This document shows positions 54,874 to 64,000 of a stretch of DNA of 64,000 bases, piece after piece. The DNA lies in the NCBI RefSeq assembly GCF_029962835.1, contig NC_080574.1:28432001-28496000 (forward strand), written 5' to 3'. This stretch comes from Magnolia sinica (lineage: Eukaryota > Streptophyta > Magnoliopsida > Magnoliales > Magnoliaceae). The position numbers and the translations under genes were made by a program. The notes below the pieces were generated by a model that worked only from the letters and a program-made list of their open reading frames with translations, was not told the DNA's origin and ran no database searches. Positions within the stretch are counted from its first letter, which is position 1. Each line of letters opens with the position of its first letter.

Positions 54874-55852
54874 TTAGAAAAGTTTCTTTTGGATACACCG
54901 AAAAAATAAATAAATAAATAAAGATTATCACTAGGCTGAATCACGTATAAAATATGATGTCCTTAAAGCGTGATTCACCCCCTTATCAACTGCTGATGGG
55001 TTACAGGCGAATTGCTTCCAGGATAAGACAGGCCTTATCTGGATCCAGCATGCAGCAATCACGATAGGTCCACTATGGAACAATTTAACGCAGTAGATTT
55101 ATTCTGGCAGACTTAAACGATGGAGATGATAACAGTATTCTAAAATGAAGCTGTGGACTGTATCTGATTTGATGGGAGAGATGGTGTGTTGAGATGATGA
55201 AATCGGACTGGAACGGTCCAGTTTATATAGGCCTCAGGTTTAGATCTGTTGCTGTGTGGTATTCAATGGTCCAAAACATTTGAAAAACGTTTCTGGCCGT
55301 TGTCCCTTAATCCCAGACGTTTCTGGTCATTAGATCCGTAGATTTAACCGTTGGATCATCCTGGCCCGTCCGTTTTCAGACCGTTGTGGCTTTTAAAGTA
55401 GTCATCCGTTTAAGAAACGGCTGGACGTTTCGGATTTAAGATCCGACCGTTCTCAGTCACCTATAAAACCCAGGCTCATTTCCAACATTTCAGATCTACA
55501 CCGCCCTAAGGCTCTGACCAGACCCATCGCACCGCGATCGCACCACACTGCCTCACTGCCCACGCCCACGCCCACGCCCGAACTCGAGCCCGAGCGCGAG
55601 CACGCGCGTGCATGCATGTGTTCTAGTGCGCAACCTGTGTTTTATCTCCTCCAAAAAGCTCCAAGTAAGAATACCCTTCTCAACATCTCATATAAACCAC
55701 GAAACTACTCTTTGCATTTTCGATGTGGGACAAATCACACACACCGCACTTTTTAATTTAAAATTCAAAAAAGTATTTTGACGAAAAAATTTCAAAATTT
55801 TGAAAATTTTAAATTTTTATTTTTATTATTTTTAAACCACTGATTTTCAACA
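54874..55852 (-). repeat. 5' LTR of the Copia element
   Basis: TATATAAAC box on the minus strand near 55220-55230. CTTAAAGCGTGATT (plus strand) lies at 54962-54975 and CACGCC repeats at about 55560-55580. Its inner edge is at 54874; the complementary AATCACGCTTTAAG lies just inside the element at 54858-54871. Confidence 0.9.
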
Positions 55853-56304
55853 GGGTGAGTTCAGTTTTTGAAAATGGCCCGTTCTAGATGCATCATGGTT
55901 GATGCTTAACTGCATTTCCACAATATATCGCAACGTGGGCATTGATCAGAACCGTCCAAATTGTGGCTCACCATTGTGGATGGGCCATGGCCCAATAATT
56001 CCACTAAACCAAAAATCCCAACCGTCAATCAATCAGTGACCTGATAAATGGTTTAACAAAAGAAGAAGAAAAAAAGGCACCGGCTCCTTTCAGTGGTCAA
56101 ATATTCATTGATGGTCAGATCAGTCCGGGAAAATCTGAGGCTACGGTCACAGTGCTGACTGGAGACAAGACATGAAATGTGGACAGTCTCCAACCATTAG
56201 ACACGTGTGCCACGTTTCCAACAGAAAGTACCAACTTGTATTCGCGTGTTTTGCGTGTTGCAATTTCTCACAAGCAATTGCAGGAGCGTGGTTTTGGGTG
56301 GATC
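55853..56304. other. Intergenic
   Basis: No gene or clear repeat recognised. Confidence 0.4.
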
Positions 56305-56615
56305 TCCCTAATTTTGGGGCCACTGTAATATATGTACCTTACATCCACACCGTCCATCCATTTTGAAAGCTAATTTTAGCGCATGATCCCAAAAATAAAA
56401 CATATACATTTCTTATGTGGATCATACCACAGGAACAGTAATGATTGAATTCCCACCATTAAAAAAATTTCATAAGACCATTGTAATGTTTATTTACCAT
56501 CCAACCTGTTGATAATGTCACAATTACCGGGATGAAAAGACCACACAAATATCAGAACGGCCTGGATATAAGGCATATGCATCACGGTGGGCCCCACGGT
56601 CAGGTTTCCCACCCA
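56305..56615. mobile_element. MITE of the GTGGGCC-end family, shortened
   Basis: TGGGGCCACTGTAATATATG at the left and GCATCACGGTGGGCCCCAC at the right. The interior is shorter than in sister copies. Confidence 0.6.
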
Positions 56616-56709
56616 CCTCGGTGGATCTGCGAAGCCGCGCCCCAATTGAGGCTGCAAACGGACAGCTGGGCTCCTTAGTGAATACTTCTTGGGCCCCACC
56701 TGAGCTATA

Positions 56710-57757
56710 TATATGATTAAAAGAGGATAACCAGTAGAAGTTACCGCGCTGGGGAACGTAGGTGGAGTTGTGATGTTTGTGAGAAATCCACTCCGTACAA
56801 ACGTTTTGTGAGCTCATTTTAGGACATAACACCAGAAACGATCTGTATCCAATACTCAAGTGGGCTGAAAATGTGAGGACTGAATGTCCACGGTTTAAAT
56901 ATTCTCGGGTCACATAAGTTTTTAATTAGGATAATATTTGTGTTTTTCAGTTCATCCCAAAAGGAATGGAAATCGGATTGCTTTCTGAGTTACTCAGTGC
57001 GCTCTTATCGTACTGAGTAAACTCAGTTGGGCCCACCTTAAATGTATGTGGTCTATCCACACCGTTCATCCATTTTTTCATCTAATTCAAGGGGTAGAGC
57101 CTAAAATTGAATCATATCCAAAGATCAGGTGGATAATACCACAGGAAACAGCGGGGATAATGATTTCTACCACTGAAACCTTGCTAGCCCCAACAGTGAT
57201 GTTTATTTGCCATCCAACCTGTTCATAAGATCATACAGACATGGATGAGGAGAAAACATAGATATAAGCTTTGATTCAAAACTTCTATGGCTCCCGATAA
57301 ATTTTCAACCATAGAAGTTCAATTCAAATGTTTTCTGTGGTGTGGTCCATTTGAACCTTGTAGATGCTTCATTTTTGGGCTCAAGCCCTAAAATTATCTG
57401 ATAAAATGAATGGACGGAGAGGATAAAATACATAAATTATGGTGGACCTCACAAAGTTTAGTTAGTATGCTAAGCATAGTGAGTTACTCACTACACAATC
57501 TGCTTCCATAGGAATGACGTTACGAACGGTATGGATGTCATGTAAACATCACTGTTGACCCATGGAGGTTTCAACGGTAGGAGCTTCCATACCCACCTTT
57601 TCCTTTAGTGCGGCCCACTTAAGTCTTCAATCCTACTCACTTTTGGTCTCAGTTACTAAAATGAGCTCACAAATTGGATTAACAAAGTGGATTTCTCAAA
57701 ACCATCACGGTGGCCCCCCTAAGTTTCCAGTGCAGGAAAGGCCGGAAATCCGCGTCC
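56710..57757. mobile_element. Mutator-like MITE interrupted by a second MITE
   Basis: The right terminus GGAAATCCGCGTCC (57744-57757) equals the end of the 32092-33090 element; the left arm (AGTTACCGCGCTGGGG...) aligns with the inner left arm of that copy. It resumes at about 57508 after the nested element with GTTACGAACGGTATGGATG, which continues the sister copy's sequence. Confidence 0.65.
56969..57507. mobile_element. MITE nested inside 56710-57757, with 9-bp target duplication
   Basis: Flanking 9-mers AAAGGAATG (56960-56968) and ATAGGAATG (57508-57516) match at 8 of 9, the Mutator-like length. Termini GAAATCGGATTGC and (reverse) GGAAGCAGATTGTG. Subterminal palindromic blocks GAGTTACTCAG and GAGTAAACTCAG lie inside each end, then GGGCCCACC. 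Confidence 0.75.
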
Positions 57758-57821
57758 ACCATAAGCTCGCATTAAAAGTGCATGTGTGGGTCACCAAACG
57801 TGCAAAGTACCTTATTTATCG

Positions 57822-59070
57822 CAAGTCGATTGTGTACCAAGTAACTAGTATGCATAAAAGAGTACTATGTGGGGTGTAAAGTCATTTATGTATTTTATCC
57901 ACTCCGTCCATCCATTTTATAAGATACTTTTAAGACTTAGAGCTAAAAATTTAAGCATATAAAAATCTCAAGTGGACCACACCAGAGGAAACAAAGCAAA
58001 TTTAATGTCTACCGTTGAAAATTTGGGTCCACGGGTGTTTTTGTCAAGATGATATTTGTGCTTTTCCTTCATGTCTTTTGGATCTTATGAACAGTTTTGA
58101 TCACAAATAAACATCATTGTGGGCTCTAGCAAGGTTTCATCGGTGGAAATCATTATTCTCATGGCTTCTTACGGCGTTGCCTAATTCAGCTTGGTATATT
58201 CTTAAATATTGGAATCAACCCCTAGAATGAGCCTCAACAACGGATGGACGGAGTGGATAGTCCACATACATTTATGGTGGGCCCAACAGAGTTTACTTAG
58301 TACTAGAGCTGGGCAGGACCCGACTCCATTCGGCCGATCCGAGTCGTTCGACTCATCCCGATCTGAATGCCAGGGTTGGGTTCGGATCGAGTAGACCTAC
58401 CCTGATCCGAATCCCAACTGAGTCGAGTTCAGGTTACGTAGTAATCTGATCTGACCTGATCCAAAACCTGACTCGGATCGGAATCGGGTACTATATATAT
58501 TTTTAAAAAAACTCATTCCCCTCTCTACCCGAACCCTAGCAGTCGGCCGCCACACCCAACCCGATCTTGACGTCTCCTCCTCCTCCTCTCTCTCTCTCTC
58601 CCCTCCACTTGTCCAGCTTCAAGCTCCTCCTCCTCCCTCTTTCCTTCACTCGTCCACACAGCAACATAGATCCGACCACCTAACCCATTATCAAGCTCGA
58701 ATTTTCATGTATTTATTTATTTATTATTTTCCTTAATTTCTTCTTCTTCTTTTTTACATTTTTTTGAAAATTTTCATATTTTCCAATTCTTTTAAAATTT
58801 TCAAAAATAATAATATATAAAAAAAAAAGACCCAATTCGAATCGTACCCAACTCGATCCAACTTAGTTTCTCTGACTGAGTCGAACTTGATTCAGGTCAG
58901 TCTAACCAAGAATCGGTTTGGATTGATCAGGCATATTGGACTCGGTTTTGAGTCAGAACGAGTTGGGATAGGGGGTTTGCAAAACCAAATGGAGCCAAGT
59001 TGGACCTAACTGAGTCAGACTCGACTCGATGCCCACCTCTAAAAGAGCAATGGGTACGCAATCCCATTTC
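57822..59070. mobile_element. Mutator-like MITE split by a hAT MITE
   Basis: The left end CGATTGTGTACCAAGTAAC and the right part AAGAGCAATGGGTACGCAATCCC match the two ends of the nested element at 56969-57507. The hAT MITE at 58304-59040 sits just after GAGTTTACTTAGTAC. Confidence 0.55.
58304..59040. mobile_element. hAT MITE, third copy of the 570-bp family (~737 bp)
   Basis: Termini TAGAGCTGGGCAGGACC and (reverse) TAGAGGTGGGCATCGAGTC. Interior GAGTCG/CGACTC-rich, with a CT-rich stretch (58570-58600) and T/A-rich middle. No matching 8-bp flanks were seen. Confidence 0.75.
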
Positions 59071-60159
59071 TTTATTTTCAGGTTAAGATATACGAGTAGG
59101 CACTCGGCAGCGTATGAAGCTTGATACGCAGGCACTCAGAAATTGTAGATGCGGCGTCCATTAACTCAAGCTGAACCAGCTAAATTGTGCAACCCACTGT
59201 CGTTAATTCACGTTCCCGATTTCAAATTTGTTGAACAATTATAACCTTTGATTCGTGGACACTATTTGCGGAAATAAGAACCATTGCATATTTTTCATTT
59301 TAAATCGTCCGATACATTCCCACTGACCGAGTAGGAAGATAGTAAATTGAAAGTGGGACCCATTTTTTCGACGGTTAATTTGAATTAATCGTATCCCACG
59401 TATGCAATTTCTAAGTGCATGCGTATCATCCATCGCACTCTGCCAGAGCTTGAAAGTTTCTCTTTAAGGCTAGGGCACCGAGGGATCTCTGATGAACGGA
59501 CCTGATCCCACACATGTGCCACTTTGGCACGTGAGAGGCACTTGCGTTTGGGGTATGCAGATGCGCGGCCGCAGATTGCATTCCTGAGTTCACCGATGAT
59601 ATCGGTAGCCAGGTCGGTTGGCGTGGCATTTTGGTATTTTGCTTCAAAGATAGGGGTGAAGTTGTAGAATGTGGATATACATGAGTGAAATAAAATCGTC
59701 CGCGGAAAAAAATGTTGGTTGACCTGACCTTAAAATAGTGGGTCCGAGGTAGATTTTGTTAGATCTGTCAGTGGCTTTCGCTGAAGTTGCTCTTATCTTT
59801 CAACAAATTGACAAGAATGACCCTTTCTTTTCTTGAAATGATCTTGAAATGACGATAACACCCTTGAAAAGAAATGGAATGCCCGTTGATCTCTTTGTAC
59901 TCGCCTCACACGTATAACCAAGGCACATGTGCGTGGGATGGCTTCCCGTTCATCCGATCAATGTCTTTTCGACTGCACCACAAAAATGACGGCTCTGATT
60001 CACCATACCGTATGCCAAGTGGGCATTGAAGGGAGGTTGCATGGAAGTTCAATGGAAACGACCCCACCGAATCATTTCTGCCGATACAACTTCTCCACCG
60101 TTGGATTTGCCAATTAACTATACTTTCACGGATGAGGGGGAAGGGAATACAACAACACC
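59071..60159. other. Intergenic
   Basis: No gene supported; several overlapping short frames without recognisable motifs. Confidence 0.35.
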
Positions 60160-60600
60160 AAATACCCGAGTTCTGTGGGGCCATCATGTTGTATATATGA
60201 AATCCACTCCGTCCATCTGGTGAGAACGCTTTTTTATACTGCTCATACAAAAAATCATACCAGATAAAAGCTTCTGTGGACCCTGCCAATGGGAAAGATG
60301 AAAATTTTCTCCTAAAACATCCAAGTTCATACGACGCAGCACACCTGAGATTTGATCAGCCTGATTTTTGTATTTTGACTTCATCCTGGCGAGTCACACC
60401 TAATTAACGGGTTTGATGAAAAATAAGAACCATGGAGACCACACAAACAAACACATGCATCGCATCCCATCTTCATCGTTCCATATGGTGTGGCCCACTT
60501 GAGTTGTACATATGACTGATTTTTGTTCTGAAGCCCTATCATTGAGGATGAAACCCGATGGATGGAATGGATTTGAAATATACAATGTGATCGCCCCAAA
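60160..60600. mobile_element. MITE, second subfamily
   Basis: TGTGGGGCCATCATGTTGTAT at the left and ACAATGTGATCGCCCC at the right. The interior has CACCTGAGATTTGATCAGCC and TGTGGCCCACTTGAGTTG, as in the 41240-41640 copy. Confidence 0.5.
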
Positions 60601-61206
60601 GAGAGAAAGCTCACGCATTTGTTGGACCACCAAAGCGAAGTAACATCTGTGACTTTTTAAAGTAAAGAGGTGCACACTCTTCTGTAGTCCCTCAAACTTC
60701 GTAAGAAAGCTGTTCATCTTACTTAAAAGGAACGGCCAAGGACAGAAAATGCCATCACGGTTAGCGGATTCGGGTCCATCCTTTCGTGGGCCCAGGTGTC
60801 CTTCTCATTAGATTCACATAAGGTGAACTTTCAACCCACGTCAGCCTACTGAGATAATAGTATGATGACCCAATGACTACAAGGGGCCCATCTAACATAC
60901 GCCTGGTGTGGACCCTGACATCCAACACATGTAATCTTCATATCCTTCTCCAGAGATTTAAGTAATATATTTTAAAGGCTAATCTTGTCATTGTACACTA
61001 AAATAATGGCATGCTTTACGTGAGCTTTGAAAATTCAATAATAACCTGTCCCCAAAAGTCCCATCTACATGAATCATGTGTTTTCACTTGTGGAAGGTGG
61101 GCCGCACCACATCAATTCGTCCAAATTAGTCATCTGAACATTAGATTTGGAACAGTAATGATGCTAAAGATAGAGGAATTAGATGGGGAAGATTAGTTGT
61201 ATGATT
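60601..61206. other. Intergenic
   Basis: Nothing recognisable beyond short GGGCCCA motifs. Confidence 0.35.
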
Positions 61207-61706
61207 AGGGGTGCCAATGGGCCAGGTGGACTGACCTTGTAGGGCCAGGATTGGTCCCTAAACTTGGTCCATGGGCTGAGCCAGGGCTAGAAACATATGA
61301 CCGGTGTGTGGGCAGGGTCGAACCCAAGCTAGTAACCAAAAAAGCCTGACCTGGTGCGATTGCTAAGTGGTCCAACTTTGTAAAAATTAAGAAAAATGGA
61401 TGATTTAAAGACAGTTGTAGACGTACTCTTTTTATTTCGGTAGATAGCATTCTGGCTACCATTACGTTATAGGCTTGAACCGAGCAGCCCTGAAGGGTTA
61501 GCTTGGTTTTTATGGCAGTGGGGCGGGGCCTTTTAAGGCTTATTAAAGCCAGGCCAAGGGCTGGGCTAGACCAACCCTGGCCCAAGCCAAGGCCTTTTTA
61601 AGGCCGACTAGGACTAAGACAGGGTTCACCACTAGGGTCTGGCTGCCACTAGGGCCGGGCTAGGCTAACCTCAGCCCGACCCTAGCCAGGCCCATTGCCA
61701 CCTTTC
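61207..61706. mobile_element. hAT MITE, ~500 bp
   Basis: Left end TAGGGGTGCCAATGGGCC; right end GGCCCATTGCCACC. The flanks TGTATGAT (before) and AATATGAT (after) agree at 6 of 8. The interior is rich in GGGCTAGACC, GCCAGGCC and AGGGCCGGGC. Confidence 0.7.
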
Positions 61707-63205
61707 AATATGATAATCCAGAACCCGTCCCATCACTGACCACAAACAGTCCATTTTAAAAAAAAAAAAAATTTTTACACCCACCGTCAGTTAGCCACCC
61801 CCATTAGCGAATCTATACCAAGACCTCAGTGTTGAAACGAGGTATCTTTCACTCAGTCTACCACTTGAACTATGGATCTGCGTGTCACCACAAACAGTCC
61901 ATAAATGCACCAGTCTGATCATCCAAACTGTCTGTCTTGCTCTCTTGCCAGCCACCCACGAAATGGTTAAATGGTTGTTGTTTTTGGCAATTCAATCAAA
62001 CATGAGGTTACACTTGTTAACAAAAGTATGTATATGGTTAAATACGTATGGTTGGGATAGTGTGTGTATGCTAGAGTCTAATTTGAGTCAAGTTCAATTG
62101 AAACTAGTGACCCCTACGCTAGGAAAATCAACTGCCTTGGTCAGCCGCTGATTGCTACAACTATCAAGCAATTTAGAAGGTGAGAGGTTAATTCTTCTGA
62201 ATGAGAACTTTTTGTCTTATTCTAAGAAATTTTTTTCAGTATGATCGTAAATATAGTTTAACAATAATAACAATATAGAAAGAAAATAAAAGCTAAAAAT
62301 ATTTTATTAATGAAGCATACAATATTACACTCACGATTGGCTTGAGGGATGATGATGCCCAATTCCTAATTGAGATTCGTATTGAGATGGACGATGATGA
62401 TGCCCAATTATGAATTGAGATTCGTATTGAGATGGTCATGATTTACAGGGTGGTCGCATGTTCGATGTTAGATTGGAAACCGAGCTTCATGCAGAGATGG
62501 AGGGGGGATCTTCGACAATCTATTCACCGCTCGATCGAAATCGGGTGTTGTGGTGAGATGGTCGGTGAGGTGATAATCTATTTGTGGCCTTAATAGGAAC
62601 CAAGTACGTGATGAAGATAGTCATGATATGACCACTTATTTTTCGTCTGATGTGGATCAAACTTTGTGACGAGATGGATGGGAGAATTACATAACATGTA
62701 ATAGGAAACCTCAGCATTATGTTTGAAACTAAGCAAACTAGATAAACTAAGTATTAAAAACTATAACTCCATGTCCATAGTGGATGGATAGATAAAGCAA
62801 CGTAGAGCTAAGTTTGATTGTGTCGGTATTTGTTCTTCTGCCATTTAGCTCTGTGTAGTGCGGTTTATATAGGCTTTTAGGAGACGATGCTTTACGCAGT
62901 TTCAGCATCATAAAAGATTTGGACAGTTGATTGTGCAAATTTCTTTAATTCTCCACATAAGCATAGCCTAATGACACATATACAAGAAATCACATATATA
63001 TCTTACTATTCCAATCTTACATGCACATTAAAAGTCTTATTGCAATATTGACGTCGCTAGACTCTTGCATAAGAAATTTTGATAAAATACTAATGTCACT
63101 GATTTCTTATATCTAAAAGAGTTGTTTTTAGTAAAAATTAGTATTTAATTATAGATAGATATTTGATTTGATGTGATATTTTTACCTTGAAAGAGGAAGT
63201 AAATT
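61707..63205. other. Intergenic, possibly old LTR-like
   Basis: 62349-62435 carries two tandem copies of a ~44-bp unit (GATGATGATGCCCAATT...GTATTGAGATGG). Near 62870 the minus strand has CCTATATAAACCG, a TATA-type motif like those in the Copia LTRs. No coding remnant. Confidence 0.35.
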
Positions 63206-63515
63206 GCATTTTACCCTCGCCCGTCTCTAATTAGGAACAAGCATATCTGTGTGAGAAACCACCTTGATATATTTGTTTATCTACTATGTCAATTCCTTTT
63301 CTCATATCATTTTAAGGTATGATTCCAAAAATTAGACACACTGCATTAAATGCAAGACTCATTTGTGGTATGGTCTACCTCAATGTTGAATCTGCCTATG
63401 ATTTTAAGCTCATACCTTAAAATGATATAAGAAAAGGGATTGATGGTGTGGATATATGAATAAATCACGGATTTATTTGTTCTCAATTAGAGACGGTGGG
63501 GTAGGACACAATCCC
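63206..63515. mobile_element. MITE with GTCTCTAATT inverted ends, ~300 bp
   Basis: Left CGCCCGTCTCTAATTAGG and right CTCAATTAGAGACGGTGGGG are inverted, with symmetrical interior CATATCATTTTAAGGTATG and CATACCTTAAAATGATAT. The outer part ACACAATCC (reverse GGATTGTGT) resembles the GGATTGCGT termini at 32560. Confidence 0.65.
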
Positions 63516-64000
63516 CTTTATCCAGAAAAACTTACATTTACAAGAATGCTTTGGATAGAATTTTTTTTAATAAAATTCTAACATTTATGGTCGAGCGTAC
63601 ACATCTTTAAATCCTCCCATTAAAGTTTATCTATGCAAGCATTATACTTTCCGACATTTTGACCTGGCCACACTAGCTAAAGATAATTAAGGACCAAACT
63701 AAGATCATCCCATCACTTATTTTCAGCTGTCGTTCGTGGAAGCACCACTGGATGGGCGCCGTAGATCACCATGCATGTATAACATATGTACGGTGTGGAT
63801 ATGGCTCCCCAAACTATAGCAGGTGGCATGCACACGTATGATTTGGGCCTACATTATTATTTACGAGTCACCTACTTTTAGTACATCTGGATGTGTACAA
63901 GATCCAAACCGGTCATTAAGGTTGTACTTCGGATGGAATCTTGAACCATATTCTAAATTTCGGACAGCTGGCACAATCCTAACCCTTGGATGGGAGAATC
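63516..64000. other. Intergenic to window end
   Basis: Nothing recognisable. Confidence 0.35.

Larger units (their letters stand above)
49514..55852 (-). mobile_element. Ty1/Copia LTR retrotransposon, nearly whole
   Basis: Minus-strand element. LTRs are 49514-50370 (3') and 54874-55852 (5'), reading TGTTGAAAATC...TTTCTAACA. Flanking 5-mers GTGTG and GGGTG match at 4 of 5. In element order come gag (from about 54855), CCHC zinc knuckle CYVCGKIGHFARVC (54066-54025), protease, integrase with HHCC and DDE parts (about 53570-52850), reverse transcriptase with YVDDMLIIS (about 52400-51650) and RNase H (about 51270-50930). Gene order INT before RT defines Copia. Hand comparison of about 445 bp shared by the LTRs shows about 25 differences, mostly transitions, so it inserted some millions of years ago, depending on the rate assumed. 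It looks nearly complete, with only about two to four coding breaks. Confidence 0.93.

Noticed and set aside
58296-59048. 8-bp target duplication for the third hAT MITE copy
   Set aside because: The flanks CTTAGTAC and AAAGAGCA do not match.

Overview
The window is nuclear DNA of a flowering plant. The evidence is a spliced silencing-type helicase gene, an intronless class I TCP transcription factor, a plant-type U6 snRNA gene with USE and TATA elements, a nuclear-type tRNA-Thr, and heavy loads of Copia and Gypsy LTR fossils, hAT, Mutator-like and Harbinger MITEs and L1-type fragments. The very abundant MITEs with GTGGGCCCAC-rich ends suggest a woody magnoliid or similar early-diverging lineage; that placement is an inference from repeat style and is weak.
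Layout. 1-2.7 kb: end of a Gypsy LTR, then a large inverted array of 21-bp units, then an AT-rich stretch with two short perfect hairpins. 2.7-10.8 kb: a plus-strand gene with one 5'UTR intron and three coding exons, giving a 769-residue protein related to SDE3/MOV10 RNA helicases whose ATPase motifs are all replaced. 10.85-17.87 kb: a tandem duplication of a unit of roughly 1 kb carrying U6; copy A is a dead, promoterless U6 split by an old Copia element, copy B is an apparently functional U6 gene. 18.7-20.4 kb: small hAT MITE, tRNA-Thr(TGT), Tourist-like MITE. 21.7-23.9 kb: MITEs and a retroposon with a 16-bp target duplication. 26.96-27.70 kb: minus-strand TCP7/TCP21-like gene. 28-42 kb: mostly MITEs, several nested, with no supported gene. 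42.5-44.2 kb: two promoter-like blocks of unknown origin. 44.2-47.8 kb: a hAT MITE split by a 3.0-kb Gypsy solo LTR. 47.9-48.9 kb: a Copia solo LTR. 49.5-55.9 kb: a nearly whole minus-strand Copia element. 56-64 kb: more nested MITEs.
The host genes do not form an operon-like unit. Four observations stand out. First, a silencing helicase relative has lost its P-loop, its DE-box and its motif III while the fold between them is conserved. Second, three related Copia LTRs carry a segment that, in the two with internal DNA, is perfectly complementary to the priming position just inside the LTR, although the sequences differ between elements; this points to self-priming. Third, the 21-bp inverted array could fold into a long hairpin RNA. 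Fourth, the dominant MITE family scatters class I TCP binding motifs around a class I TCP gene. All alignments were made by eye; no database search was run.
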